Shown here piece after piece: positions 42,840 through 53,189 of a stretch of 64,000 nt of DNA (the stretch's first letter is position 1; each line of letters opens with the position of its first letter). The stretch is from CAZQVA01 sp964596685 (GTDB taxonomy: Bacteria; Chlamydiota; Chlamydiia; Chlamydiales; VFKH01), in NCBI GenBank assembly GCA_964596685.1, contig CAZQVA010000001.1, positions 1 to 64,000 on the forward strand, written 5' to 3'. Made by a program: the position numbers and the translations under genes. The notes beneath the pieces are model-generated. The model saw only the letters and a list, made by a program, of their open reading frames with translations. It was not told the origin of the DNA and did not search any database.

Positions 42840-44450
42840 ATGCAAAAATCCTTTAGGCTCTTCTCATGCGCCGCTTTAGCAGCACTAACAGTTGCTGCTG
42901 GCTTGTGTATGACAAGTTTTCAAAAAAGCTCTTACCAAGGCAGCTCTTCTGCCTCAACAATCGGCCAAGCGCCTCGCCATCAAGTAGCTCAAGGTTGCTA
43001 TAATGGTTATTGCGCACCCCAGCCAGAGGCATGTGCTCCAGCACCTGTCTGTCCTCCTGTCTGTCCACCACCAGCACCTGCTTGTGATGATTCACGCGTA
43101 GTCACGATCAATACAGATTTGATTCGTATTACGAAGAAATATCCACCACGTGTTGATTTGAACCAAGAGTTCGTGGTTGAAATGACAGCATACGCTCTTG
43201 ACAATGCATCTAACGTTGTGATCACAGAATCTGTGCCTTCAGGCGTTACTTACGTAAAGAGCGATCCAAGTGCATCTGCAAACGGTGATCGTTTGACATG
43301 GACATTGGATTCCTTGAGAAAAGGGCAAACAAAGACATTCCGTCTTTGGTTGAAGCCAACAGAATGTGGTGAAATCTGTGGATGCACAACAGCAACTGCT
43401 GTTCCTTACATCTGCGCACCAGTATTCGTTGGTTGCCCATGCATCACATGTAAAAAAACTGGTCCAGCACGCGTTAACTGCAATGATCCTGTAGAATTCA
43501 TGATCACAGTAACAAACACTGGTACAGCTGTTGCACGTGATGTTCTTGTAACAGAAAACCTTCCAGCTGAAGTTGAGCACGCAAGTGGTCAACGTGTACT
43601 TAAGTTCCCATTAGGCGATTTACAGCCTAACGAGACAAAGCAAATCTGTGTTCGTGTGAAAGCATTGACACGTTGCGTACGCGTTTGCAACTCAATCACT
43701 ACAACTTCTGCTAACTGCCAAGGCAGTGCTTGCGAATGCTGCTTAGACATCTGCCAATCGATCATTTCGATCAGAAAGACAGGTCCTGCTGAGCAATACA
43801 TTTGCAAAAATGCTGATTACCAAATTAGCATTAAGAACGAAGGTGATAACATCTTGCATGATGTTGTTGTAACAGATATGGCTCCAAATGGAACATGCAT
43901 CGTCATGGCTCCTGGTGCTAGCATCTCTGGCAACGTAGCGTCATGGGTTGTTAAGTGCCTCAATCCTAACGAAGAAAAGTCTTTCAACATTAAGTTGACT
44001 GCTAAGACTTGTGGCGTATTCTGCAATAAAGCATCTGTACGCGCTTCTGATGGATGTGGTTCTGACACAGAACTCTGCACAACTTGGAAAGGTTGTTCCG
44101 GTATCACAGTTTGCGTATGCGATTGCGAAGACCCAATTTGCGTTGGATCCTGCAATACATACAAAATCACTGTACGTAACCAAGGTGTCGTTGCTGATAA
44201 GAACGTCACTATCGTTGCTACATTGAGCCCAGAACTTCAAGCAATTAACGGCTCTGGACCAACTGCTTGCTCCGTTGCAGGACAAACAGTAACCTTCAAG
44301 CCAATTGCTTCTCTCGGGCCAAAGCAAGTTGCCGAATTCATCGTTCGTGCAAAAGCTGTGTCTCCTGGTGATGCACGTGTACAAGTTGAGTTAACTTCTG
44401 ACTTCTTGACAAAACCTGTTCATGAAGAAGAAAGCACTCAAGTGTACTAG
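42840..44450 (+). CDS. omcB: Large cysteine-rich outer membrane complex protein OmcB
   Basis: The product is 536 residues from the ATG that has GGAG eight bases upstream. It has a signal peptide (residues 1-25), a Cys/Pro-rich segment (VCPPVCPPPAPACDD) and serial DUF11-type beta domains (VEFMITVTNTGTAVARDVLV, YQISIKNEGDNILHDVVVTD, YKITVRNQGVVADKNVTI) with more than 40 cysteines. OmcB forms the disulfide-crosslinked envelope of elementary bodies and is normally expressed late. The small lipoprotein gene omcA, which precedes omcB in Chlamydia, is not present upstream. A strong terminator follows. Confidence 0.97.
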   Translation: MQKSFRLFSCAALAALTVAAGLCMTSFQKSSYQGSSSASTIGQAPRHQVAQGCYNGYCAPQPEACAPAPVCPPVCPPPAPACDDSRVVTINTDLIRITKKYPPRVDLNQEFVVEMTAYALDNASNVVITESVPSGVTYVKSDPSASANGDRLTWTLDSLRKGQTKTFRLWLKPTECGEICGCTTATAVPYICAPVFVGCPCITCKKTGPARVNCNDPVEFMITVTNTGTAVARDVLVTENLPAEVEHASGQRVLKFPLGDLQPNETKQICVRVKALTRCVRVCNSITTTSANCQGSACECCLDICQSIISIRKTGPAEQYICKNADYQISIKNEGDNILHDVVVTDMAPNGTCIVMAPGASISGNVASWVVKCLNPNEEKSFNIKLTAKTCGVFCNKASVRASDGCGSDTELCTTWKGCSGITVCVCDCEDPICVGSCNTYKITVRNQGVVADKNVTIVATLSPELQAINGSGPTACSVAGQTVTFKPIASLGPKQVAEFIVRAKAVSPGDARVQVELTSDFLTKPVHEEESTQVY

Positions 44451-44500
44451 TAGCTGAAAAGCAAAGGATACCTTCCTTTGCTTGTTTTCAGTCTAAAGAA

Positions 44501-44540
44501 CCCTCAAGATCTATCAAGGTCTTGAGGGTTTTTTCTTTTT
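44501..44540 (+). terminator. Rho-independent terminator of omcB
   Basis: ACCCTCAAGA pairs with TCTTGAGGGT-type sequence around a short loop and is followed by TTTTTTCTTTTTT. A weaker hairpin (GCAAAGG/CCTTTGC) precedes it. The rest of the 330-base gap to ftsH (44451-44780) shows no gene. Confidence 0.92.
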
Positions 44541-44780
44541 TGGCGCCTTTCCACTCTCACTCATATTTATCTTCACAATGAAATCCAAAAGAATTTTCTA
44601 CAAAACTATGCCGAGATAGTACTTCTCAAAAGTGTCTGACAACTTCTTGTCAATCTCACATGACACACCCCTTTTGTAGCTATTCGTGATTCAGATATCG
44701 CAAGAAGGTTGATAAGAGTAGGCGAATTTTGTTATAGTGCGCTTGAATACAAAGTTTTTAGCCTAAATAAAAGAGTGACT

Positions 44781-47522
44781 ATGGCCGGCGATTTCAATAC
44801 AGGACAAGAACCTAAGAAGAATTTTCCAACAAGTTTTTTCCTCTTTCTCATTTTCGCGATCCTCATCGTGGTGGTGGTCCAAAACTATGTTGGCAGTAAA
44901 ATGGCAAAAGTGTCATTCAGCTACCAATTGGAACAATTAGTTAACCTCGATCTGATCGAGCCGCAAGACAGCAGAAAAATTGCGCTAAATGATAATTTAG
45001 TCACCTTTAGCGGCCGCTTTAGAGAGCATGAGACTGCAGAAGGGAAAAAACGCTATCAATTCCTCGAGCTACTCAATCAGCATTACCAACTTGTTGCACA
45101 ACAGACTGCTCTTGAAAATGAGATGACACAACAGTCGCGCTCAATGAAAGAAGCAGCCGATTGGTTCTTGCACATTGCAGGGATTCCTTTGCCAAAAGGT
45201 GGCTATGTTATCGTCGATTCATCTTTAGATACTCAAGATCACCTCAATCAAGTTGTCTTAACTCAGATGCAACCGCGCACCCTTCCCAACTTAGCTACTC
45301 TTGCATCAGAACTTGGAAAAGCAACACAAGACACCATCAGCCCTTTGTTTGATGATGTTGTCACTCTCTGCCAAGCCTACCGTTCTCCTATTCTAGGGAT
45401 TGGCGATGAAACGTTAAAAATGCAACTCAAAACACTTGCATCACAATTATCTCAAAGCAAAAGCGCTGAAGATCGCTTATCAGCATCAAAAGCCGCTATA
45501 TCGCAATTGCAAGGAATTACAGACAAACTAAATCAAGAAGAACAGGGTATACGCCTCACTCAGCTACGCAGCGTTCGCGATTACACACAAGACATTACCC
45601 AGCAACAGACGCTCCAAGAGAGTATCGACCAAAATTCGGCACTCTTGGCAAAGGCTCGCACAAGTGTTGCTAACGTTGTATGGTTCTTTAATAATCAACA
45701 GTTGTCAACGCGTGCTTTAGAGAAGCAAGATCCTGAAGTCTTCTCACAATGGTTTAATGAAGGACGAAGTGAATGGGATAGTTTTAATGTTAATCATGGA
45801 GCCATTTTCCGCGCGCCAGATCAACCTCTTAACCTAGTTCTAGAAAAAACATTCAAAAGTGAAGAGCCCTCACCAAACTACTTAAGTTATCTATTAACAA
45901 TTCTGCCCGTACTTTTGGTAGTCTTTTTACTCTATTTTGTCTTCTCAAGACAGATGAAAGGCATTGGTGGTTCAACAATGACTTTTGGTAAGTCACCAGC
46001 CAAACTTTTAAATAAAGGCTCCAACAAAATCACTTTCAAGGATGTTGCTGGGATCGATGAGGCAAAAGAAGAGCTCGAGGAAATTGTGGACTTCTTGAAA
46101 AATCCAGGCAAATTCACTGCTTTAGGTGCCCGTCTACCCAAAGGTGTCTTGTGTATTGGACCGCCAGGAACAGGAAAAACTCTTCTAGCAAAAGCGGTGG
46201 CAGGCGAAGCGGATCGCCCCTTCTTTTCCATCTCCGGTTCCGATTTTGTGGAAATGTTTGTTGGTGTCGGTGCAAGCCGTATTCGCGATATGTTTGAGCA
46301 AGCCAAGAAAAATGCTCCCTGCTTGATCTTCATCGATGAGATTGATGCTGTTGGGCGCCATCGCGGTGGTGGTTATGGCGGTGGACACGATGAACGCGAA
46401 CAAACATTGAATCAACTGCTCGTAGAAATGGATGGTTTTGACACAAATGAAGGGGTCATCCTAATGGCAGCAACAAATAGACCTGATGTACTTGACAAAG
46501 CTCTCCTACGTCCTGGTCGTTTTGATCGCCGCGTTGTCATTGATTTACCTGATATCAAAGGTCGCTTTGAAATCTTACAGGTCCACGCTAAGAAAATTAA
46601 ATTAGATCCCAGTGTTGACCTAATGCTTATTGCACGCGCTACGCCAGGATCTTCAGGCGCAGACTTAATGAATATGCTCAATGAAGCTGCTCTCCTTGCC
46701 GCACGTCGAGGACGCTCCTTAGTCTCTTCACAAGATGCTCTTGAAGCAACTGACAAGGTTCTTTATGGTAAAGAACGGCGCAGCATGGAATTAGGAGAGG
46801 TTGAAAAACGCTCAACAGCCTACCATGAATCGGGACATGCAGTAGTTGGACTTATTGTAAAAAAATCAGATCCCGTCAATAAAGTAACCATCATCCCTCG
46901 TGGACTATCTCTTGGAGCAACTCACTTTCTTCCTGAAAAAAATAAGGTGGGCTACTGGCGTGAAGAGCTTTATGATCGCCTTGCCGTTGCTATGGGAGGA
47001 CGTTGCGCAGAAGAGATATTCCTCAATGACATGTCGAGTGGGGCTTCTAACGATATTCAACGAGCAACTCATATGGCAACAAGTATGGTATGCGAATGGG
47101 GCATGAGTGAATTGATGGGAGTTGTTGCTTATGAATCTGGTTCATCGAACGGACAATATGTCGGTTTTGGTTCGAATGAAAAGAATTATTCAGAAGAAAC
47201 AGCTCACCGCATTGATGAAGAAGTGCACCGAATCCTCACAGAGGCCTACACGCGCGCTAAAAACATTATTTTAGAACATCGTCAACAAGTTGAGCAAATG
47301 ACAGCTATGTTGATGGAGTTTGAAACATTAGATGCTCAAGACGTGCGTAAGATCATGGATGGCACCTTTACTGCTGAGGAAAAACGGGCTTCTTTAAAAA
47401 TCCAGGAAGAGGCACATAAGAAAGAGGTTGCAAGCGCAGCAACAACTTTAGCAGCCTCATCTACTACAACGCCCCCTCCTGCAGCGGCGCCACAACAGCC
47501 TTTCTCAGATCAGCCCAAGTGA
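44781..47522 (+). CDS. ftsH: ATP-dependent zinc metalloprotease FtsH
   Basis: The product is 913 residues from the chosen ATG ([13 protein letters not shown]), the same length as the Chlamydia protein; an upstream TTG would add 24 residues. It has two membrane helices (about 17-33 and 372-390) enclosing a long periplasmic domain, an AAA+ module (Walker [18 protein letters not shown], Walker [16 protein letters not shown]) and the protease site [10 protein letters not shown]. The long periplasmic insertion is typical of Chlamydiae. The C-terminus is Ala/Pro/Thr-rich. It overlaps rodA. Confidence 0.96.
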   Translation: MAGDFNTGQEPKKNFPTSFFLFLIFAILIVVVVQNYVGSKMAKVSFSYQLEQLVNLDLIEPQDSRKIALNDNLVTFSGRFREHETAEGKKRYQFLELLNQHYQLVAQQTALENEMTQQSRSMKEAADWFLHIAGIPLPKGGYVIVDSSLDTQDHLNQVVLTQMQPRTLPNLATLASELGKATQDTISPLFDDVVTLCQAYRSPILGIGDETLKMQLKTLASQLSQSKSAEDRLSASKAAISQLQGITDKLNQEEQGIRLTQLRSVRDYTQDITQQQTLQESIDQNSALLAKARTSVANVVWFFNNQQLSTRALEKQDPEVFSQWFNEGRSEWDSFNVNHGAIFRAPDQPLNLVLEKTFKSEEPSPNYLSYLLTILPVLLVVFLLYFVFSRQMKGIGGSTMTFGKSPAKLLNKGSNKITFKDVAGIDEAKEELEEIVDFLKNPGKFTALGARLPKGVLCIGPPGTGKTLLAKAVAGEADRPFFSISGSDFVEMFVGVGASRIRDMFEQAKKNAPCLIFIDEIDAVGRHRGGGYGGGHDEREQTLNQLLVEMDGFDTNEGVILMAATNRPDVLDKALLRPGRFDRRVVIDLPDIKGRFEILQVHAKKIKLDPSVDLMLIARATPGSSGADLMNMLNEAALLAARRGRSLVSSQDALEATDKVLYGKERRSMELGEVEKRSTAYHESGHAVVGLIVKKSDPVNKVTIIPRGLSLGATHFLPEKNKVGYWREELYDRLAVAMGGRCAEEIFLNDMSSGASNDIQRATHMATSMVCEWGMSELMGVVAYESGSSNGQYVGFGSNEKNYSEETAHRIDEEVHRILTEAYTRAKNIILEHRQQVEQMTAMLMEFETLDAQDVRKIMDGTFTAEEKRASLKIQEEAHKKEVASAATTLAASSTTTPPPAAAPQQPFSDQPK

Positions 47523-48664
47523 TTGCAAAGGCTCAAAATCTCTTAAGACAAATTGACTGGAGGATGATTCCCATCATCCTCTCCCTTATGATTTTGAGCC
47601 TGATTGTTATTTCATCTGCCGAAAGCTACATTTTTGATACCGATGATTTTTTTACAACGCGCGTATTAGGTCAACTGCGTTGGTTTGCACTTGGAACCCT
47701 TGTCTTTCTTGGAATGACATTATGTAACTATAATGCCCTTCGAGAATGGACTTGGGTCCTCTATCTCGTACTGATCCTAGCTCTCATTGGCCTTTTTTTC
47801 ACCGAAAGCACAAAAAATGTTCAGCGTTGGTATCGCATCCCAGCATTAGGCTTAGCACTACAGCCCTCTGAATTTGCTAAACTCATTGTTGTATTCACTT
47901 TAAGCTGGTGGCTCGATCGTCAACGTGGAAGAGAATCGAAAAGTTGGACCACTGCATGGGTCGCCATCGGCATTGTGGCTCTCCCTTTTCTGCTGATATT
48001 TAAGCAGCCAGATCTTGGCACAGCGATGCTCCTTTACCCCATCACTTTGGCCCTTTTTTATTTTGGGGATATACGGCCCTCTGTTATTAAAGCAATGACA
48101 TGGATGGGCCTTCTTCTCATAGCCCTCGTTAGCCTTTTTTTTCTTCATATTGTCGACCATGAAGAATGGCAACCAATTGCTACAAAAATCCTTAAAGAAT
48201 ACCAATATGAACGTCTCAATCCAGATACACACCATCAAAAAGCCTCAATGACAGCCATTGGAGTTGGTGGCGTTTTGGGAAGTGGCTGGAAACAAGGGAT
48301 CTTTATGGGCCGAGGATGGCTACCAGAAGCTCATACAGACTCTATCTTTTCCTCTTTAGGAGAGGACTTTGGCTTTATCGGCATGGGGCTTTTGTTACTT
48401 CTTTTCTTTCTACTGCTTTATTTTTCTTTTCAAGTCAGCGCTTCGGCAAAAGATCATTATGGATCCTTACTTGCTGCGGGCATTGCTATCTATCTAGCTT
48501 CGCATGTGTTCATCAATATCGCAATGATGTGTGGCTTATGGCCTATTACTGGAGTGCCTCTACCATTAATGAGCTATGGAGGATCCTCCGTACTTGTCAC
48601 AATGGCTGCTTTAGGCGTCCTTCAAAGCATTTACTGCCGTAGATTTATGTATAACTCCCACTAA
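47519..48664 (+). CDS. rodA: SEDS-family peptidoglycan glycosyltransferase RodA
   Basis: The 381-residue product has about ten membrane helices and SEDS signatures: ALQPSEFAKL, FKQPDLGTAMLLYP with the essential Asp, SSLGEDFGFIGMGLLLL and a late GVPLPLMSYGGSSVLVTM. RodA polymerises lipid II with a class B PBP. Chlamydiae use MreB and polarised peptidoglycan synthesis for division, so it may act at the septum. The GTG start overlaps the ftsH stop, implying translational coupling. Repeat-like sequence (CTAAAATCTAGT) begins at the stop codon. Confidence 0.93.
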   Translation: MIAKAQNLLRQIDWRMIPIILSLMILSLIVISSAESYIFDTDDFFTTRVLGQLRWFALGTLVFLGMTLCNYNALREWTWVLYLVLILALIGLFFTESTKNVQRWYRIPALGLALQPSEFAKLIVVFTLSWWLDRQRGRESKSWTTAWVAIGIVALPFLLIFKQPDLGTAMLLYPITLALFYFGDIRPSVIKAMTWMGLLLIALVSLFFLHIVDHEEWQPIATKILKEYQYERLNPDTHHQKASMTAIGVGGVLGSGWKQGIFMGRGWLPEAHTDSIFSSLGEDFGFIGMGLLLLLFFLLLYFSFQVSASAKDHYGSLLAAGIAIYLASHVFINIAMMCGLWPITGVPLPLMSYGGSSVLVTMAALGVLQSIYCRRFMYNSH

Positions 48665-48747
48665 AATCTAGTTCTACTGTCAGGAAATAAAAATATCATC
48701 TATGCTAATACGCGAAATCGATTTCAAGTTGAGCTCACGTTAATACT

Positions 48748-49293
48748 ATGTATATTGTACTTGTGACATGCATTTGTCTGCTTTTTACCTCCTGCGGATA
48801 CCACTTGGGATCTGGCGCCACACTCACACCGTGTAAAACAATCTCTATTCCTTATGTAAAAAATGATATTGAGGGACAGTTTACTGATTTATTGATTCAG
48901 CAAATCAGCATTAACGGGGTTGCACGCTATGTATCTTCGCAAGGACAATATTGCTTAAAAGTGTGTTTAGAAAGCGAAAATGACACATCTGTTGGTTATC
49001 GCTATGCTGACAATAGCACAGGGCTTATCCACCGCGTGGTAGCCAGCGAAAATCGCATTTCAATTGTTGCTCACGTCACATTAGTCGATGGACGCACAGG
49101 ATGCACTGTACTTGGCCCAGTGGATATTCCAGCTGATCTTTGTTACGATTTTGAACCTGAATCAGATTTACAAACCTCTACGCAATTCTCAGCGGGACAA
49201 TTAAACGCTAAACCTCTCGCAACAAATGCCGCGCGAATTGCTCTATATCGACGTCTTGCACAAAAAATTGCTGAATTTTTAGAACGTTTTTAA
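48748..49293 (+). CDS. LptE-like LPS-assembly lipoprotein
   Basis: The 181-residue product has a lipoprotein signal with lipobox FTSCGYHLG, the start typical of LptE, followed by IPYVKNDIEGQFTDLL and a C-terminal helix. LptE plugs the LptD translocon for LPS insertion in the outer membrane. The match is by architecture and lipobox context, not strong identity. A short stretch resembling the P3 repeat (GAGCTCACGTTAA at 48731-48743) lies directly upstream of the ATG. Confidence 0.7.
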   Translation: MYIVLVTCICLLFTSCGYHLGSGATLTPCKTISIPYVKNDIEGQFTDLLIQQISINGVARYVSSQGQYCLKVCLESENDTSVGYRYADNSTGLIHRVVASENRISIVAHVTLVDGRTGCTVLGPVDIPADLCYDFEPESDLQTSTQFSAGQLNAKPLATNAARIALYRRLAQKIAEFLERF

Positions 49294-49325
49294 CTGGACT
49301 TTAGACCCAGATAGAGCAGTTTGAG

Positions 49326-49507
49326 TGTTTTAAAAAATGTGAGTTCGATTTTAAATCGGCCTTTGGTGTGTGTAAACATGCGTCAGTATTTTAAAGATCA
49401 TATCGAAAAGAATGGCCAAAGCCGTGGTTAAGATGCGATCTTTGAAAGATGACCGTGTTGGCATATACCAAAGAATGATTTAAAGTCGAACTCACGTTTA
49501 AAAACGT
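49326..49507. repeat. About 182 bp palindromic element (family P3)
   Basis: Arms begin GTTTTAAAAAATGTGAGTTC and its inverse, and share GTGAGTTCGA(T/C)TTTAAATC and CTTTGGTATA-like sequence inward, with decreasing similarity towards the centre near 49417. The 337-base gap between the LptE-like gene and rsbW (49294-49629) consists of this element, a P2-like fragment (GGACTTTAGAC at 49295) and a TTTTGCAAAAGGCTCT motif; I see no gene in it. Confidence 0.75.
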
Positions 49508-49629
49508 TCTCTCATTGCGCTTTTTCCTCAGCAATGGCAAGATCATCCTTGAAGTCTATTGCTGGACTTCTTTCAAAATTATCCAGATTGTAGACAATTT
49601 TGCAAAAGGCTCTAAAGGAATCTGCCCGC

Positions 49630-50037
49630 ATGCGTTTTTTAGCATCTCCAGATCAATTACCTATCATTCTAAACTATCTAAGGGAGCAGTTACATACTAC
49701 ACCTGAAATTGACAAAGAGATTCTGGAATTTACTCTTGCTACTGAAGAGGCTCTTGCAAATATCATTGCATATGCCTATCCTAAAAACGTGCCAGGAGCT
49801 GTAGAGATCACTATCGACAAACAACCATCTTCATATGCTGTAACCCTAAAAGATTGGGGACAACCATTTAATCCTAATATTGCCTACCATCCTCCAAAAA
49901 ACACCTCTATAGAGGAGTTGCCCATTGGCGGGTTAGGTATGCACCTCATGCACAAATGTGCTGATGAAGTCGAATATAAGCGCGTTGCAGATGCTAATGA
50001 ATTGACCTTGCGCAAGTACTTACCTGTCACTGTATAA
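49630..50037 (+). CDS. rsbW: RsbW-type anti-sigma factor/serine kinase
   Basis: The product is 135 residues from the ATG (MRFLASPDQLP). It is a GHKL ATPase with N box EFTLATEEALANIIAYAYP and G boxes LKDWGQPFNP and LPIGGLGMHLMHKC. In Chlamydia the RsbW partner-switch module is linked to control of sigma-66 or of energy metabolism. A TTG ten codons upstream is a weaker start. Stop and the next ATG overlap as TAATG with the carboxypeptidase gene, the same pairing that is seen near rsbW in Chlamydia. Confidence 0.88.
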   Translation: MRFLASPDQLPIILNYLREQLHTTPEIDKEILEFTLATEEALANIIAYAYPKNVPGAVEITIDKQPSSYAVTLKDWGQPFNPNIAYHPPKNTSIEELPIGGLGMHLMHKCADEVEYKRVADANELTLRKYLPVTV

Positions 50038-51299
50038 TGCTTAATATGTACCGCTTTTCGCTTCTTCTCATTACTCTTAGTTTTTCAAATTATCTATTGC
50101 CATATGCCGTTAAATCGCCTCATGCTATTGTCATGACCTCTAAAGGAACCATTCTCTTTGAAAAGCGAGCTGATGTAAGGACTTATCCTGCGAGCACCAC
50201 AAAATTAGCCACAGCGCTAATTATTTATGATTGTTTTCCCGAATTACTACATCAAGATTGCATCGTTGCACAAGATGCGATTGGTTCCGTCACCTCAAGT
50301 GCGAAAAAAAAAGCACATTACCATTACCCTGCCTACTGGATTGAAGTGGGATCTAGTCATATTGGCCTAAAAAAGGATGAGATTCTTCCAGCCAAAAGCC
50401 TGATGGAAGGCATGTTAATTGCCTCTGGCAATGATGCCGCTAATACCCTTGCATATGCAGCCAGTGGTTCCATTGAAGAATTTATGAAAGTCATGGATCG
50501 CCATTTAAGAAAGATTGGTTGTACAAAAACATCTTTTAAAAATCCCCATGGGTTACATCATCCAGAGCATATGACAACAGCGAAGGATTTAGCAAAAATT
50601 GCTGTTGCATCACTCAAACATCCCGCGCTTTGCTCTATCGTTAAAAAGGACCTGTTTAATCGTCCCAAAACGAATAAGCAGCCAGCAGCACGTTTTGCAC
50701 AAACCAATCGTCTTCTTCGTAAAGGGAAATACCATTATTCGCAAGCGATTGGCCTAAAAACAGGAATGACGAGTGATGCAGGACGCGCCCTTATTGCTGC
50801 GGCAAAAAAAGATGACCGCACAATTGTAGCTGTTGTTTTAGGCGCTGATAGCACTGAAACACTTTATGGAGACGTTATAAGTCTCTTCGAAGAAGCTTTT
50901 AGTGAAAAGAAAATTACAGAAGTGTTGCAATTTCCTGAACAAAAAAAATGGATTGAAGGGGCCAAAGGACCACTTATTGCCACTGTGTGTGAATGTCCCT
51001 CTCTTTCATATTACCCTTCAGAACCTATAAATCATTCTTACGAAGTGATCTGGAACGAAAACTTAACTCCACAAATCAGAGAAGGGACTCAAGTTGGCTA
51101 CATCAATTTAAATATTGAAGAAGAAAAACACATACTACCTCTGTTATCCACTCAAGCAACTGAAGCAACGTGGCAATATATATGGACAAAGAAATGGGAG
51201 GAATTCAAAAGTAAACGGGCGTTTTGGGCGGTACTTGCTAGTATTGTTCTTTTAGTGAGTTTGAGTGTTTTTATGCATTTTGCACGGACAAAATCTTAA
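50037..51299 (+). CDS. D-alanyl-D-alanine carboxypeptidase (PBP5/6 type)
   Basis: The 420-residue product has a signal peptide (to about residue 22), the S11 active-site motifs SxxK in YPASTTKLATALI, SGN in LIASGNDAANTLA and KTG in IGLKTGMTSDAGRA, a C-terminal beta domain and a final membrane anchor (residues about 395-415, AVLASIVLLVSLSVFMHF). It trims pentapeptides in peptidoglycan. The 3' end overlaps ksgA, on the other strand, by 29 bases. Confidence 0.94.
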   Translation: MLNMYRFSLLLITLSFSNYLLPYAVKSPHAIVMTSKGTILFEKRADVRTYPASTTKLATALIIYDCFPELLHQDCIVAQDAIGSVTSSAKKKAHYHYPAYWIEVGSSHIGLKKDEILPAKSLMEGMLIASGNDAANTLAYAASGSIEEFMKVMDRHLRKIGCTKTSFKNPHGLHHPEHMTTAKDLAKIAVASLKHPALCSIVKKDLFNRPKTNKQPAARFAQTNRLLRKGKYHYSQAIGLKTGMTSDAGRALIAAAKKDDRTIVAVVLGADSTETLYGDVISLFEEAFSEKKITEVLQFPEQKKWIEGAKGPLIATVCECPSLSYYPSEPINHSYEVIWNENLTPQIREGTQVGYINLNIEEEKHILPLLSTQATEATWQYIWTKKWEEFKSKRAFWAVLASIVLLVSLSVFMHFARTKS

Positions 51300-52113
51300 A
51301 CAATTCCACAAGCTCAACCCATGTCAATTCCTCCGGACGCGCAGTCGCGGCCAGGTTCATTTGTATGAGAGCTTCTTCAATGCTCCTTGGTTGCCACAAT
51401 TCAGCAAGACTTTTCTTCAGCATTTTTCTGCGCTGTTGAAAAGCGCGGCGTGTCATCACAAAAAACGCTTCTTCTTCACTACTTGAAAGCATTCTTACGG
51501 CACGAGGTGTTAATAAAACAACGGCAGAGTCCACTTTAGGAGCTGGATAAAAACAGTTACGCGATACTTTGAATCCATACTGAACATCACAGTGATATTG
51601 CAAAAAGACACTAAGTGATGAGTAATCTTCCTCTCTGCCTTTAGCCACCATTCTTCTCGCCACTTCTTCTTGTACCATCACCGTAATCGATTCAAAAAGA
51701 TGCAAATCCTTCAAACACCACGCTAAAATAGGAGTTGTCAAATGATAGGGCAAGTTGGCAACCAGTTTTATCTGTGCAATACCATGCAACTTAAAAGCAC
51801 CTTGCAGATCAAATGTGCGAATATCTTCGAGATGTACGAAAAGCCGCCCATTTTGGAGACGTTCCAAAGCAGAAACAAATAGCGGATCCTTGTCTACAGC
51901 AATTACTGAAGCTCCCTTGAGCAACAGCTGCTCAGTAAGTGCACCAGGACCTGGCCCGATCTCTAACACCCAATCATTGGATTTAACACCTGCTAAAAAT
52001 AGAATTTTATCCAATATGTTGCGATCGATGAGAAAGTTTTGCGACAAACTTTTTTGCGCACTGGCTCCCAAATTTGCAAGTAAGGCTTTGAGCTCGGTGG
52101 GACGATATGTCAC
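51271..52113 (-). CDS. ksgA: 16S rRNA (adenine1518-N6/adenine1519-N6)-dimethyltransferase
   Basis: The 280-residue product has LSQNFLIDRNILDKIL, SAM motif VLEIGPGPGALTEQLL and the catalytic NLPYHLTTPIL motif IV of the KsgA/Dim1 family. It dimethylates two adenines in the 3' end of 16S rRNA during small-subunit assembly. It overlaps the SurA-like gene upstream by four bases; the surA-ksgA pairing is common in Gram-negative bacteria. Confidence 0.95.
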   Translation of the reverse strand: MTYRPTELKALLANLGASAQKSLSQNFLIDRNILDKILFLAGVKSNDWVLEIGPGPGALTEQLLLKGASVIAVDKDPLFVSALERLQNGRLFVHLEDIRTFDLQGAFKLHGIAQIKLVANLPYHLTTPILAWCLKDLHLFESITVMVQEEVARRMVAKGREEDYSSLSVFLQYHCDVQYGFKVSRNCFYPAPKVDSAVVLLTPRAVRMLSSSEEEAFFVMTRRAFQQRRKMLKKSLAELWQPRSIEEALIQMNLAATARPEELTWVELVELFKILSVQNA

Positions 52114-53189
52114 GATGGGATTACCAATTGAAATGGTTCAAAACCTTGAGGAATCATCTTTTTAAAATAAGTTTCATCAAGTTTTGCACGCATGCGCAGT
52201 TTACTAATATAAGCCGCCATTTCCTCTGCAACCGCCTTTTCGAGTAGCTCATTGCGAATAGCCGATTCCACTTCTCTCAAAGGAACAACGCTCCTAGGCG
52301 TATGTTTTTCAAGAATAAAAATGCGATAGGCCATTACTTTAGTCGATCCCTTTGTTTGCTGGGGCACTGGTTCAGAAAAACTTCCCTCCTGAAGTGTCAA
52401 TAAAACAGTTTTATGCGCTTTTGAAAGCTCTTTTGCATCGCGTTGAAAGAGCTCAGAGACTTGCACTGTCGCCCCTTTAGGAAGAGCATCCTGCCCCTGA
52501 TAGGCACTTTCAATTTCCTCAGCAGTTAACCCCTTTTTCAAGGCTTCAGTTGTTTCATTACAAATCCACAGAGCATCCAAAGGGCTTGTCGCTTTAATAC
52601 TAATGACGCGATAACTCCACGTTTCTTCAATTGGGTGCGTTTTAGCATATTCTTCATAGGATTCGCGGATCTCTTTAGGTCCGACGCTGGCTAAGGCGGG
52701 CGCATAAGCCATCATCTGTGTCATGCGTTGAATGATAATTTCTCTCTCTACCATCGCTGCAATTTCTTCATAGCTAGCACCAATTTGCGCAATTGTACCT
52801 ACCACATCTGGGCCAAGGGTCTCTTCAATTTCCTGACGCACATCACCTTCAGTCACTTCAATTTTTAGATCTTTAGAAGAGGATAAAATTAATTCTCCAT
52901 CCACCAACTCATCTAAAACACGCTTCCAATGCAACTGATAAAACTGGAAACGTGCTTCAAGTACATCTTTGTACTGGGGAAATTGACGATAAAAGACGAG
53001 ATCTAATTTTTTTAGCAAATCAACTACCGTGATCACGCGACCGTTGACCTTTGCAAGGATACGATTGTGCACGACAATTTGAGGTTCATCTGCCCCTGTA
53101 CGGCGCGCAGCCTCTACTGACATTGGCAAAATTGTAAGGAGTATCCCTAACAAATAGAAAAAATTATTCTTTTTGAAACACCACGCCAT
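52110..53189 (-). CDS. SurA-like periplasmic chaperone/peptidyl-prolyl isomerase
   Basis: The product is 359 residues from the ATG that begins a signal peptide (MAWCFKKNNFFYLLGILLTI, cleavage after about EAARR). The SurA N domain is visible (ILAKVNGRVITVVDLLKKLD) and a single degenerate parvulin domain lies at about 215-320 (GATVQVSELF, GSFSEPVPQQTKG). It would help fold outer-membrane barrels such as the porin in this window. The longer open frame upstream is antisense-free but lies inside the RsmB-type gene, so it is rejected. It overlaps that gene by 26 bases. Confidence 0.8.
   Translation of the reverse strand: MAWCFKKNNFFYLLGILLTILPMSVEAARRTGADEPQIVVHNRILAKVNGRVITVVDLLKKLDLVFYRQFPQYKDVLEARFQFYQLHWKRVLDELVDGELILSSSKDLKIEVTEGDVRQEIEETLGPDVVGTIAQIGASYEEIAAMVEREIIIQRMTQMMAYAPALASVGPKEIRESYEEYAKTHPIEETWSYRVISIKATSPLDALWICNETTEALKKGLTAEEIESAYQGQDALPKGATVQVSELFQRDAKELSKAHKTVLLTLQEGSFSEPVPQQTKGSTKVMAYRIFILEKHTPRSVVPLREVESAIRNELLEKAVAEEMAAYISKLRMRAKLDETYFKKMIPQGFEPFQLVIPS

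Noticed and set aside
43007..44384. Several antisense reading frames rich in Cys or Trp on the minus strand of omcB
   Set aside because: They are produced by the codon use of omcB; none has a ribosome-binding site or recognisable domain.
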